NCBI GenBank assembly: GCA_005223375.1
Contig: RXOD01003812.1
Location: 1-58,694, forward strand
DNA length: 58,694 nucleotides
Reading direction: 5' to 3'
Source: Amoebophrya sp. AT5.2
Lineage: Eukaryota > Sar > Dinophyceae > Syndiniales > Amoebophryaceae
Below are positions 31,501 through 42,310 of the stretch, piece by piece. The notes beneath the pieces are model-generated. The model saw only the letters and a list, made by a program, of their open reading frames with translations, made no database searches and was not told the DNA's origin. The number at the start of each line of letters is the position of its first letter. The stretch's first letter is position 1. The position numbers and the translations under genes were made by a program.

Positions 31501-32150
31501 GCGGCGCGGCCGTTGGGGCCGCTGCTGTTACTACCACCGGAGCTTTGATCTACATCTCGGATCCTGCCCACTTCAGAGGCGGAATTTGAAGGAGCTGTCC
31601 CCGGCGTCTCGCGGTCGCCTCCGCGGACAATCCGCGCGAACGAAGCTGCACAGGACAACGGTTTTCGCTCCTGTCCATCTGCACTAGAGGGAGAGTTTTT
31701 CCTGCATTTCGTGAGCCCCTCCAGCAGCCATTCGTCCTCCTCGTCGCTTGCGGGGGCGCTTTCGCGGCACGTTTGTTTTTGTTCGCCGTCAACATCGAAC
31801 ACCGAGCCACTTCCACCTCCGTCCTGTTCGCCGGCCTCCGCAACCGGTTCCGAACGCGGACCTTCGCTCCCATCCTCGTCGCCGCACCCGCGTTCCAACC
31901 AGTGCAGCACTCCGCTCAGCTTTTCCGCAACGGTAGCCGCCTCTTGGGCAAGTGTGCGATGCGACGAGGTGAGCCGGGGAACCAGGCCGCGCACGCGCGC
32001 CTGCAATTGGCGGATTTCGTCCGGCCATCTTCGCGCTTTGAAGTCCTTTACCACGACCTCTTCTGCCGAAGACGGAGCTGGTGCGAGAAATCCTGCGACA
32101 AGAAGAACGACCGCTTGCACTAAGAAAGAGCCAGCTTTTAAGCATCTCAT
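28527..32150 (-). CDS. Secretory-pathway glycosyltransferase, fucosyltransferase-like C-terminal domain
   Basis: Single-exon frame of 1,207 aa with ATG at 32150 and a clear signal peptide or anchor (SFLVQAVVLLVAGFLAPAPS). The C-terminal third resembles the α1,6/α1,2/protein-O-fucosyltransferase superfamily. It has FVVFGCHAGAFACGGHGDRW as the donor-site-like start, HFRSGDIAAGFGR near residue 1028 (like motif I of FUT8/NodZ), IKWYLATDNADVF, and LDFLVLSKAVAVIASSSAFG near 1170, where such enzymes bind the GDP-sugar. The middle region (about 400-560) is a separate domain with ADILIVYVHPVSTRNSLSTL and LNLDFGDLDLWMTMPRLVDW, unknown to me. Linkers are long and acidic. Expected in ER or Golgi lumen. 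The exact linkage and acceptor cannot be told from sequence. Confidence 0.75.
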   Translation of the reverse strand: MRCLKAGSFLVQAVVLLVAGFLAPAPSSAEEVVVKDFKARRWPDEIRQLQARVRGLVPRLTSSHRTLAQEAATVAEKLSGVLHWLERGCGDEDGSEGPRSEPVAEAGEQDGGGSGSVFDVDGEQKQTCRESAPASDEEDEWLLEGLTKCRKNSPSSADGQERKPLSCAASFARIVRGGDRETPGTAPSNSASEVGRIRDVDQSSGGSNSSGPNGRAAVVYGNRLVNELEWRVVKQGFVTEADRVIGHHDHLLEPVEIIVGQDASAPASTAGVGFPLTYNALPSWRWEAERNKLVHDWGTKAAEAAEQGSKTMKPKPARDRAEEEVEQEHQPLGREIVADIVLSEEEAAAPSFHCKTQRWLRKVPRGGDAFSSNREQLEVALSENRVATAPTSARAMGRFGPLLGHKEEHVAADILIVYVHPVSTRNSLSTLQLEQIVKQGERYGFPVNILLVVKSPHYVHWLNHFFGSSILETLWEPDLNLDFGDLDLWMTMPRLVDWVCDVAAKGRCFRWYLPPHFLQLEDNTALSSEEQWKRKLAVQGDFVPTINGELIPGCYVKLARGCGESHRATTVAHARSAAVEQSQVVWSQLPAVGEGVETSAEARSAPGADRDPFAGLEPADPRGLSDTTGWMRDAIGEGYHNAYVDGFSCTSQRRMMFDAWCGVDEGSVPPGVEGEEAKEHRTQVAWVSSDSNAALHDSQLLPPVVVDPVRGLRAEQNSKMLVEEGAENLLWDLESGKFVFKREVEAAIAKMREQAREREGDEREAKVNVAGHHHHLQEEVGEGAEKQNHLRPGEKKFVVFGCHAGAFACGGHGDRWNGIFVTFLLALVLGREFLIDMPDPIGLDNFLVPGRDPFSGKRNVDWVVTEEIRRQLRLSEKRGYLLWDYKEFKQSYFRDFLRSDEETILIYTNKKSFFGPIYRFLFYEQRRTVATDFIRFPYLAHYVFEFLFQPSLHMVKRLLHLRAPAAPFDSDELNSQAVALAAEQHYLGNRENRKPVLLNESKTATDLHTTTVQNNALDVFNEYYIGIHFRSGDIAAGFGRVSEDVDVRHGVDMLVRMLSCAAEVERVLELERRAREDYAGENLSRGPLPLIKWYLATDNADVFESVPQVRSWIRQGKIVHNNNFRSRTHLSQLVTKAPAEGGSVAMNGTLDKVEQLRGVSDGWLDFLVLSKAVAVIASSSAFGLVASQVGAVPYTFSADSCIRIDLQ

Positions 32151-32579
32151 GAGTAGCCGATAGGAGCTGGAGCATCCGTTAGGAGTACGTGCTAGTCCGA
32201 TTGATTTGAAGCAGTACTACTCCGATTTCACACTGGACACGGTGGCTCAATAGAAAAAAGAACGGGCCTTCTTCACCGATCAATAACGGGTCACGCCTTC
32301 ACGCGAGCGCATTCAAGATCACCAACGACAATACCCGGAGACCAACATTCGCGAATCGCGCGCCGTCCGACCCTGATTCGAGGTGCTACTTTCAGCTTCC
32401 TTTATACCTGGCGCGACGACCCCTGTCACACATAAAACCGCATTCCGTAGCGCGCTGCGGTGTTCTTACCGCGTGTATGAGTCCGGTTCTCCAATCAATC
32501 GCGTTCCTGGATGAAAGAACGTTTTTCGATGTTTATCTTCATCGTACTATGACTGTATGTCATAGTTCGCCGTCGGAGG
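32151..32579. other. Intergenic
   Basis: A 429-bp spacer between the ShK-like gene stop and the glycosyltransferase ATG. No gene or repeat seen. Confidence 0.45.
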
Positions 32580-35521
32580 TCAGAACTGCAGTATTTCCGA
32601 CTCGAACGCGTGTGCCTTCGCGATCGCTTTCACTGCCTGCATGGTGGACGCGGACTGCTGCCCCGGCGGGATCGCTCCCTTCGGCAGTGGTGGTGGTGGC
32701 GGCTGTGCCGCGCCCCCAGACCCCTGGGCAGCCCCTCTCCCGCCCCCGCCTCCCAGCTCTGCCGCCAGCTTCCGCGCTTCTGCCTGCTTCGCCCGGCGCC
32801 GCCGCGACGCCCCGCCGCAGCACAGCCCGCACGTCCCCACGCACACCGCCGTGGCGACCAGCTTCCACCCCAGCACACCCAGCAAAACGAGCAGGCCCAC
32901 CAGCACGAACCGGTCTGGCACGGTGTGCGGCAGGTCGCCGTACGCGTTTTGCAGCGGCTGGCTGTACAGAAAGGGCGTCACGTGCAGCTCGTTCAGCTTT
33001 TCGACGATCGGGTACAACCGTTCCCGCAGGGAGATGGACCCCGCCCAGCTCTCGGCGACCTTCCCGTAAAAGGGCAAAAGGTACTCCTGCTCGACGTTCA
33101 CGGGAACGCGCAGAAGCTCCGTGACGAAGGAGACCAGCTTCGTGAACACGATCAAGACAAAAGAAGAACTAGCCCAAGAAGCCATATTGCCGGCGCAGCC
33201 CTCAGGCGTGGGCGCGACGGGAACCTCGACGTGCTCGGCCGGCGGAGGGGGCTGCGTCAAAGCCCGCTGGTTGGCCTGCTTCAGAGCGACGTTGGCCTTC
33301 TTCAAACCCTCCTCGAGCTGGCGCACGCGGGTCTGCGAGCTCGCGTCGCTCTGACTCGCCTTCTTGTGGCACCTGTGTCCGATGGAGTCGATTTTGGAAA
33401 TGTGGGCCCATGCATGCGTTCGATTTCGAAGCCTGGAGGTGGTGAGGGGCACCTGTGTATGGGTATCCTGGAAAATCAAAATCGTCGAGTAAGTACGTTG
33501 ATTTCTCCTCCTCCGCGACCATGAGCTGTGCGGACAAGGCCTCGGTCTCCTCCGTCTTCGCCTTCAAGTCGGCCGGACACTTTTCCGTGACGACTTGAGC
33601 ACCCTCCAGCTGCTTGGTACAGCTGGCGAGGTCGGCAGACAGGGTGCGGTTGCTATCGATCCACATGTTCTTGTCGTGCGCCAGCGTCTCTAACTGCTTC
33701 TCGTAACTGAGAGTCAATTTTCGCGTGATGTCCGTGTTGAAGCGTTCGCGTAGTTTCGTCATGACATGAAAAAGCTCTTCTCAGAGAAATCGAAGATATC
33801 GACGGTGACACGAAGTAGACATCATTAGTACTCTGCCTTCACGGCCGTGCAATCGGTCACTTGCGTGGCGCCCTGCTTTTCCAGATATTGTCTTTGTCCT
33901 TCGCACGCCTCCAGCAGATCCTTCGTTTTTTGGAGCTCCTGCCCCAGTTCCGCGTTGTCATCCAAGCGTTGCTGCCCAACTAAATCTTGTCGATTTTTTA
34001 CCTCCGTCACCTGCTTCTCGCAGTCCGCTTCCAGTTTCCTCTGTTGCTGAAACAACTGGTTGGCACAGTCGGGCGCTCCTGCCCCGCCAGCACTGGCCGG
34101 TGGTGCCGGCGGCGCTGGCGCCGCGGGCGTTCCGGGACATTCCGGCGCGGGTGGGCACGCTGGACACATCTCCTCCACCGTCGGACATCCCGGCGCCGTG
34201 GCCCCCGGCGGCAGCGGTGCGGGCGGCTCGCCTTCCCCGCTCCCCGCCTTCGGGCACGAGGCCACCGCTGCGGACACGGCGGTGACCACCTTCGCGGAGC
34301 AGTCCTCGCCCGCCGCAGCGGGAGGTGGTTGCGCCGCCAGCGCCGCCGCCACCTTTTCCGAGCAGTTCTCGCAGGTCGCCGGCGGCGGGCACTTCGGACA
34401 CTCCACTTTCGGCTCTGCATTCGCATTCGCATTCCCCGCCGCCTTCGCCAGTTCTCCCGCTAGGCGCTCGGCCTCCGCCGTTTTGTTCGCCAGCGCCGCC
34501 TTGACCTCGTCCAGCTCGGTGTTGGCCTCGCCGACCTTGACTGCTTTTTCTTCAAGCTGCTTGTGGCAGTTCTCGGAGATGTCCGTAACGTTGCGGATCT
34601 CGTCGTCGCGCTCGGATATGGTGGACTTCAAACTGACCTTGTCCTGCTCGAGCGCAGTGATCTTGGTCTGGTACTGCTCGATGGAGGAAGACTGCTGCGC
34701 ACTAGCAAGTTGCTCGCGGGCGGAGTCTCGCTGCTCCGTGAGCTGCTGGACCTTCAAGAGCAGCTGGTCCCGCTCCGTCGTCGCAATCTGACACTGCTGG
34801 TGCGATTCAGAAGCCTGCGCCAGCTGTCAGATCGAGGCGATTTGATTTGAGCGAGTAGACCGATAGAAGCATTGGAACCATAGACATAGATGGTGAGGAA
34901 AGTTTTCATGGAAGCGGGGACAGGTTTACCATCTACGCACAGTTCACCTTCGCTTTTTTTCTTTGGAGCTAGTTGTTTCCCTCTCCAGCATTATCGGAAG
35001 ACCTTCATAGCATCAAAATGGAAACCCTGTACCTGCGCGGACATTTGCTGGATTTGTTCTTGCGCTTGCTGCTGTAGTCCGTTCAGCTGCATTTCCAGGT
35101 TCGCCTTTTCCGCGCGCAAGATCTCCGCCTCCTGTGCGAGGGCCGCGTCGCCTCCGGCCCCCAGACCCGGCGCGGGCGGTGCGCCTGCTGCCGGGCTTCC
35201 TGCCGTCACAGAAACCGCGGCCTTGAGGGTTTCTATCTCGGCCAGCGCAACCCGCAGTTTCTCGTCCTTCTCCGCGGATTCGGCAGCGGCGTGCTTCTTG
35301 CAGGCATCCGGACACGACTTCAGCATGAACGCCCAGTTCTTCGTGCACTCCCCACTGTTCGCCCAGTGCTCGCAATGCTCCCCGGTATCCTGCGCCGCGG
35401 CAAGATGAAGAGATGGAGAGGTAGATGTAGATGAGAGAGAGAGAAGGCACCAAAGCAGCACTGGCACCATGCCGCCCCGCCGCCGCGCCAACGGAGCCGG
35501 CATTCTTTGTCGCACGACCAT
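32580..35521 (-). CDS. ShK-like, coiled-coil membrane protein, four exons
   Basis: Exons 35521-35033, 34823-about 33834, 33774-33497 and 33372-32580 give about 849 aa. The signal peptide is MVPVLLWCLLSLSSTSTS, possibly after a short basic start. A ShK-type cysteine motif follows (HCEHWANSGECTKNWAFMLK, then SCPDACKKH); the family's first and last cysteines seem to be missing. Most of the rest is coiled coil. It is interrupted by two cysteine/proline clusters (CPKCPPPATCENC; CPACPPAPECPG) and alanine/proline runs. Near the C-terminus is a membrane segment (RFVLVGLLVLLGVLGWKLVA) with a cysteine-rich edge and a basic/proline cytosolic tail. The join of exons 2 and 3 is uncertain: GTGAAG or GAGTAC donors both keep frame. 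ShK domains are common in many secreted enzymes, so this need not be a toxin. Confidence 0.75.
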
Positions 35522-36057
35522 CTTGGATGAGCTTGAGCGTTCTGTGGCTTAGTTCACTTTCTTCGTGCGGTCGATCGATAAGCTCAGTGGCTGTGTAGAG
35601 CTACGGCAGCATTCGTTAAGCTCGGAAAAAACTTGTGGCTACGATCCAGCAAGCTGGTCAGTCGCCGTCAGTCAGCCCAGAAGCGGCTCTGCGCCCAACG
35701 CGAGCACCACCATAGCTCCACATTTCCATTTGTCTACACAGCAAGAGACTGCTACAGACAGACTGCTATCAACAGATGCTGCTGCGAGTTGAGAGACCAT
35801 ACGGGGAATGCATCAACAAGAAACAAGTTGAGCCCACATGAAACAAGGGAAAGACTGCGCGGCTTTGCATCTTCTTGTGTGCGCAACCGTGCCATTCAAG
35901 ATCCGCAGAGCGTAGAGAAAAAGCTCGTCGCTGTGAGGCGTGATATTTTCACCATTTGTGTTGCATGAGAGATGACCAAATTCGATTTCTGCGCGATTTT
36001 CTACGAAGGAATGTATGACGGCGTCGGCGGGCGGCCGATATGGCTTGGTCGATGGGT
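35522..36057. other. Intergenic
   Basis: A 536-bp spacer between the calcineurin stop and the ShK-like ATG. No protein-like frame or repeat stands out. Confidence 0.45.
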
Positions 36058-38199
36058 TCAGGTACTCGGGCGCAACTCGTTTTGAAGGTCGACAGCGCGC
36101 GCGTGGTCGAAGCGCTCCAGCTCTGTTGCGAGCCCAGTTTTCCCCGCTAGCAGCAGCCCCGGTGGAAGGCGGTGCCCAGGACACACGCCTTTCAGTCGGA
36201 TCACCGCCTCGTTCTCCTGCCGCAGGGTTTTGAACATACCTGTGAGAAACCAAAATTCATCCATCCAGGCGAAACAGCCTGGTACACCTTTCTAACATGT
36301 GATGCTAATGAGGCACAGCCGAGGGAAAATTGGTACGGGCCATCCTCGCTATCGTCTTAACTTTCTTCTTGAGCCTGTCGTGTCGTTCACCAGCGTCAAG
36401 CTGCTCGTTGGTGGGCATCGTCGATTTCTTCTTTCCTGCCTCGCCGTGTTCCAGACCCTCCGCCAATCGCGCAGCGAGATTTATCTGCCGACATTTCCAA
36501 TTCGAGTTGTCATCGAACTCTTTAGATATAAAAATGAACACTCACATGCTTGAGACAGGAACCTATGGCGGTGCAGCCGCTTTCATGGAATAAAAGCGCG
36601 CAAATCAATCGAAAAAATCAAATACCATGTCGTTCTCCTGCATCGACAAGCTACTTCTCACTATCTTCTGCACTGCTGGCGGCAGTGCTTTGTCATCTAT
36701 CGCCTGGTCTGCCTCGCCCTCCGTGCTCGGCAACAGCATATAGTAGAGCATCTCGGTGACTTTCTCAACCACGAATGGCAGTGACCAAGTGAACACATCC
36801 ATGAAGTTCGGCAGGTGGTACGGGTGCTGGGTAAAATTGAACTGCAGGATGTTCAACGTGTTGTTGTCGAACTTCAATATTGCGGCCTTGTTGTTATATA
36901 CGTCGCAGTAGTTAGGGGCAGAGAAGATAGTGATTGTTGCTGGAAACCCCGTGGCCTCGTTCGTCTTGTGCATCTTGTACCTGATGTGTTGAAACATGTA
37001 GATGATCAGATGAGTCGTCAAGGTCAAGTCACAACGTTGCCATCGGGCGAGTAAGTAAGTACAAGTACCCTTCCATTTGTGCTTCGTGCGCTCTTATCAC
37101 TGAGAGCAGCGAGTTCTTGTACAGGAACTGGGTTGCTGCGTCGTAGGTGAAGAACCAGGAGCAGCCGCGCACCGCATTCTGCACAAAGACGTCCTTTGCG
37201 TTTGCCTCGTTCGCTTCGTCCATCGGGTCGGCCCAAATCAAGTCACAGAGCACACCCTCCTTCGGCGGCTCCGCGAACCGGTTCACGCGATCCAGGTCCT
37301 TGATACTGACCAGCTCCGGCGAGATGCCTCCGTGAACCCCAAGAAACTTACCGTTGATGAGGACGGCAAGCGGCAAAGCGTCGAAACACTCCATGAATGC
37401 GTTGTACACCGTGGTGTCATACTTGGCCCTGGTGCGATTGAGAGTTTATTCTGCGACCGATTTTTCATTCCAAAGCAAAATCACTTTCGATTCTTGTTTT
37501 GTTCAGCGCCAATACAATATCGCCTTCGGCGCAAAAAAGTACTCGCATTCGTCCCGGAAGTTGAAGAAGGCAGACATTTGTCTGGACTCATGGTTGCCCC
37601 GGAGCATCCATATTCTTTTTGGCAGCATGATCTTGAAGCAGAAAAGCACCATGAGCACCTCGATGGCGTAACTCCCGCGGTCGACATAATCGCCGAGGAA
37701 AACGTACTGCGTCTGCGTCGTCACCGGGTCACCCCCCACCTCAAGCATCTTCACGAAGTCGTAAAACTGCCCGTGAATGTCGCCAACCACCGTTATTGGA
37801 TCCCGGACTTTGAGCTGAAAATACATGCAAGGCCCCGGTAAAGGTAAACAACATAAGTACCAAACGCCAAATTAAATTGTCGTGCGGCAGGTTGCAAAAT
37901 CAATTTCGGTACCCGCAGCAGCAGGTTGCAATAATATTACGTAAGTATATCAAATCTGCGAAGAAAGCGAGTACCATCGTTGGCTCTGAGCGATATATTT
38001 CGGTCACTCTCGCTATTAGGTCGAGCACCGTCTGCTTTAGTAGCTTTCCCTCCCGCAACAGGTGTTTCTTCAGCAGTGCCACGTCGGGCTTCTTTTTATC
38101 CCCGGTGGGGTACAAAAGCTTCTCGTCGAGCGGGCGCGCGGGCGGCGGTGGGAGACTCTTCGCCACGCGGTCCCCGCACGGATCCTTCAGGTCCTCCAT
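36058..38199 (-). CDS. CNA: Calcineurin A (PP2B catalytic subunit), six exons
   Basis: Calcium/calmodulin-dependent serine/threonine phosphatase. Exons 38199-37975, 37814-37543, 37428-37069, 36980-36626, 36484-36337 and 36239-36058 total 1,542 nt (513 aa). All metal-site motifs are present: GDIHGQ, GDYVDRG, RGNHE, the HGG of GVHGGISPEL, and RAHEAQ. The calcineurin B-binding helix is unmistakable (LPNFMDVFTWSLPFVVEKVT), which excludes PP1, PP2A and PP5. Exons 5-6 encode the calmodulin-binding region (KKVKTIARMARMFKTLRQEN) and LKGVCPGHRLPPGLLLAGK. FDHARAVDLQNELRP follows, aligning with the autoinhibitory helix FEEAKGLDRINERMP. The regulatory tail is thus complete but ends soon after. The start is the ATG giving MEDLKDPCG. 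Four of the five donors are GTAC. Confidence 0.95.
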
Positions 38200-39081
38200 C
38201 ACGACTGCCTCTGGCAAGTAGATCCGTCACCCCCCAAGAAGTACGTGATTAGAGCAAGCACGACCAAACTCGCGCCTCAGCCTCTTCCTCTGAGCGGGTA
38301 GAGAAGTGGAGTGAGTCTCACGTCGGCCCTCCCGCTTCGGCCAAACGAATCGGATCCATTTTTTGTCAATCCCCTGAGCCAGCATCAAAGTTCGTCGTCG
38401 TATCGCCGCAAGAGCGACCTAACAAATGCAACTCGTAGTCGTAGCAGTAGACGTGCTAGTGAAGGGGAACTCGCAGAATGAAAGCGCGGCTGATTTACAC
38501 GACGTCTCGAAAGCGATAGAACTAGTTTGCCTCCTTTCGTGCCTTCGTATGGCTCTAGGTTTATTTTTGCTACTTTTGAATTATTAAGAGGGCTCGTAGC
38601 CTGTTCACGCACATTCAATTTCACACTACTGGCAGCTACCCAACTCCAATTGCCTCAGTCCTCGGATGTATTTGGGCTCTCCAGCGCTCGAAGGAAGGTC
38701 CAGAACTGTGGAGGGCTGGACCTAATTGATTGCTGCTTCGGAGCTATGGCGTTCTTTTTCTGTTCTGCGACTGCGCCGGACCAAGTCCTACCGTCTGCGA
38801 CGGATCGCAGCAGTGGAAAAAACGCGATCAACGTTAATTTGTAGCTCTGTCATAAACGTGGATGTGCGCTGAGAGACAGAGTGTTGCATTCTGGAGCGAC
38901 ACAACTAAGCCCCATGCCCAGCGCCGAGAGGCAGTCACCTCTGCGACGCGAATTTCAAATGCATTTGACGTACCAATTTGTTTCAGACCACAAGCCTAAG
39001 CCGTCCTCGACAGACCCAGAGCCATGTATTTTCTCACGCCGCAATTTCCTCGTTCGATCGATCGCATTTTCTCACAGAGGC
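38200..39081. other. Intergenic
   Basis: An 882-bp spacer. Short frames on both strands (for example 38385-38624 minus) lack family features. No repeat seen. Confidence 0.45.
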
Positions 39082-41665
39082 TCAAGACCCGGCTGTCTCC
39101 GAAAGGGCTCGCCAGCTCCTCACTGCTATGCGAATCAAGTTCACCAATCGACCTGGCTGCAGCTTCACTGCAGCGTTGCGCCCCGGATCGCTGCCCTCGA
39201 AGTCTTTGTCTTCGAACGCTTGGTAGTGGACTTTCCGAACCCAGGGCACATGCTGCCACAGCTCGTCTTCCATCACGTTCGGACAGCCCGGGCACTCTCC
39301 CCTGTGCCGCCCGAACCGCACGTAGTCCTGCACAAATCTCCACAACCGCAGCCAGAACCCATTCGGCGGCGGCTCCGAGGAAGGGTGCTTCAAATTGAGG
39401 AAGTTTTCCGCTCCAGCCATCTCTGCTGCAATGTCCGCCTGTTCCTCCGACAAATCCGCGACAGATTGTGGGGGGTAGAAAAAAACCGACGACAGGTAGG
39501 ATATGGGCGCCTTCCAGAAGTCGCGCTGCGGTTGGTACGTGAGCAACAGGACAAATGAGTTTTTTGGCAAGAGCGGCAGAATCGTAGAGATGCCGCCGGA
39601 CGGCGTCACGAGAAGCGTCGTTTGCAGCAGCACTTTTAACTGATCCTGGAAGCTCGGCTGCCGCCACGAGGTCTTGCAAACTGTTCCCGCTTCGCTCGCA
39701 ACAGTTGCTGGTGTCTCTAGCGCGGCTGCTGTGTCTACTCCTTTCCGCTGCGTCTCCTTCTCGCTTTTCTCCCCAGGAGCCTGGTCTCCAAATCCAAGTA
39801 CCGCTCGCCGCCGCGATTGCAAAACCGTGCTGATTTCGGCGAAGTTTTGGACCCCCCGTTTCCCCTTTTTCTCCAACACGACGATCTGGGGTTTGGAGGG
39901 CTGAAAATCCGGATTCAGTCCGTGGTGTCGCAGGAGCGAGCTGCGGAACTGGTGAAGAAGCGAGGTTTTGCCTGAGTTCAACTCGCTCGCGTCGAAGACA
40001 TTGTTGCGCCCCGCCAGCACCAACTTTTCGAAGCAAACGTACCTGCGGAAGGGCCTACTTCCAACATGTTGGCCAAGGAGGTCTCTCGAAGGAGGTCCTA
40101 CCTGAAATTCCCCCGCAGCCCGTCGGCCGACTGGTGAGCCAGGGCTTCGTATGAAAGGAAGTTTGTTAAGTTGACGCTCACCTCCTCCCGGCTGTTGATC
40201 GTATCCCAGCAGCAGTTTCGTCAAATCCACGAAGGAGCCACCAGAGGGCTTGACAAGGTGGTGCCCGAACGCGCGTCGAAACTTGTAGCACACTTTGATC
40301 AGCTTCTTGCTTTTCTCCCCATCGTCGTGGCCTGCAGCTTCCTCGCAACTTTGCAAATACACAAGATTCACCCGCTCCGTCGTGCCGAGCGGCTGCGTTT
40401 TCCGCCGAGTGAGCTTTCCCGCGCCGCCTCCTCCCTGTCCCTCGGTGTCGGTTCCAGCCCTGCTAGCACTCGGGCCCGAGCCAGCTTCTGCAGAGCCGCT
40501 TCCAACCACGGCATGATCATCGGTTATTCGGATTAAGCCGAGACTCTGCAGGGCTGTGAAAATGCCGAACATGTCGTCCCAGAGAACGTGACCAAGATTG
40601 AACGGATCCGCCTGATCGAACAGAACGTGGACTCCCGGAAGCGTTGCATACTCACTCCTCGTCGGCGGCCCACTTTTGAATTCGGAGGACGCATCCACCA
40701 CTCTCGCGCTCCACGTCATCGGGTACCGTGGGCGGCCCTTCTTCCGTCCGTAGTAACTCCTCTCGATGTCCTTCTGGATGGCGGGGTGCTGAACGAAACT
40801 GGCCGTTGGCTTCGGGGTGATTTTATCGCGGAAGCTCCAACTGCGCAGGCTGTCATCTGCGAATTCCGGTTTCGGCGACGGCCGCGCTTGCAGGCTTGCG
40901 AAGTCGGCATATGTCTCATCCCCATCGGCCGGGCGCCAGCGAAACTTCCGCCATGTGGTCGGACCAGGTGATAAGCGGACTATAAGTACAGATTGAAGCC
41001 TATGGAGGCAGGGCCGGAGCTATTCCGAAAGTTTTTGCGAGAGGGCGACGGAACAGAGAAAAACCTCATACAGGAGTGAATGTCACGTGCCTACATAGGT
41101 GGCACTTGCTTTCGTCTCTTGGGAGCCTAGCTATTGCAGGCAAAGGCTGTTCAATTCTGTCGGCACTAGTCCCGCGATCATCTGATCCTCCGAACGTACG
41201 CTGTATGCCAAACCTCCTGTCGTACACTGTCGGGCGATTCGGAGTCCCGATGAAGACGAAGTCCTCTTCTGTCAGGTCGTAGCAGACGTTCGTGAAAACG
41301 CACTGACGCAGCTCATTCCTGTTGTCGAATGGGCCGTAGCCGAGAATTTCGCTCTGCCCGCCGACGCAATTCCAGTCCGAGGCGGGGGGTCGCCCGCGGC
41401 GAAAAGGTCTAGTCTGAGACGCAGTGGTTGTGGAATTCGCCTCCGAGTTAACACCGGATCTGCTCGCGGCTGCGAGCATGGTCGGAACCGCCACATCGTC
41501 AGGCACTGCGCACTGCGGAAGCTCCTGCGCCTCGCGCTGGCCGCCGGCGGGTGGCAAACTCTCAGTCGAGGAATGCGACGGTGTCTGCGGCAGAAAAGTG
41601 ACGGTGCGGAACGCGGTCAGGGAGCAAAATATGGCAACAGCCAAATTGGATCGGACAGACAACAT
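39082..41665 (-). CDS. GT61-type glycosyltransferase, two exons
   Basis: Exons 41665-41095 and 40979-39082 join through a GTAGGC donor and TATAG acceptor to give 822 aa. The N-terminus is a signal anchor (LAVAIFCSLTAFRTVTFLP). CVFTNVCYDLTEEDFVFI in exon 1 matches the conserved cysteine block that opens GT61 (DUF563) proteins. Exon 2 has VHVLFDQADPFNLGHVLWDD, the family's His-rich substrate block. It also has RRYVCFEKLVLAGRNNVFD, and LLVTPSGGISTILPLLPKNS near the end, the donor-binding part. GT61 members include EOGT and plant xylosyl/arabinosyl-transferases, acting in the ER or Golgi on glycoproteins or polysaccharides. The acceptor cannot be named here. Serine/alanine/glycine-rich inserts lengthen it beyond typical members (about 500 aa). 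Confidence 0.8.
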
Positions 41666-42310
41666 TGTGACTAAGGCAGTGCACTACTTCTTCACGTGAA
41701 AGATCGGGGCCCGCCACGCGAAGATCAAATGACAAACGAGAAACGCGAAAGTTGTGCTGACGTCCTAGACGCGCAAGGTCATCTTCAATCCAGACGAGTT
41801 CCTACTGAGGAACATCTAAATGAAAAACGAGTTTCCCGCCCAAGTTGTGCGGGCCGAAGTCGTTTTTGGCCTAGCGGTGCCTTTCCTCCTGAAGCTTTCC
41901 TATTAAAAAAGAAACGCTCTGGAGATTCGATGCCCGCATGCATTCGCTACTGCCACATGATGTAGATTCGACTTCGAGTGAGGTTATGTCGTCTGTTCAG
42001 CATTGGAATCATTAGGTTCAATCAGATATGGTAGTTTCTCGCTTTCAGTGCCATGATGGACTCTTTTCGCTGTGTGTCAAATACGGATGGTCCACACGTT
42101 CGTAATGGGATCGTACCACCAGCACCGGCACGCGCGCGGCCTCTACAACAAAAATGTGATGTGAATCATCCGGACTGCCCATATCGTTAGCGTTTCTCAA
42201 TAGCATGCCCAGATGCTCTAGGAGCACCAGACGGCGCAAATGCGAAGAGGCGCAGTTTCGCCGCCCCTGACCCGCCCCCGAACAACGGCAACAAACAGCT
42301 ACTTGCATGA
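41666..42310. other. Intergenic
   Basis: A 645-bp spacer between the GBP-like stop and the GT61 ATG. No protein-like frame or repeat seen. Confidence 0.45.

Noticed and set aside
28755..31589. Plus-strand frames of 434 and 385 aa
   Set aside because: Both are antisense to the fucosyltransferase-like gene, with no domain features and shadow-like composition.
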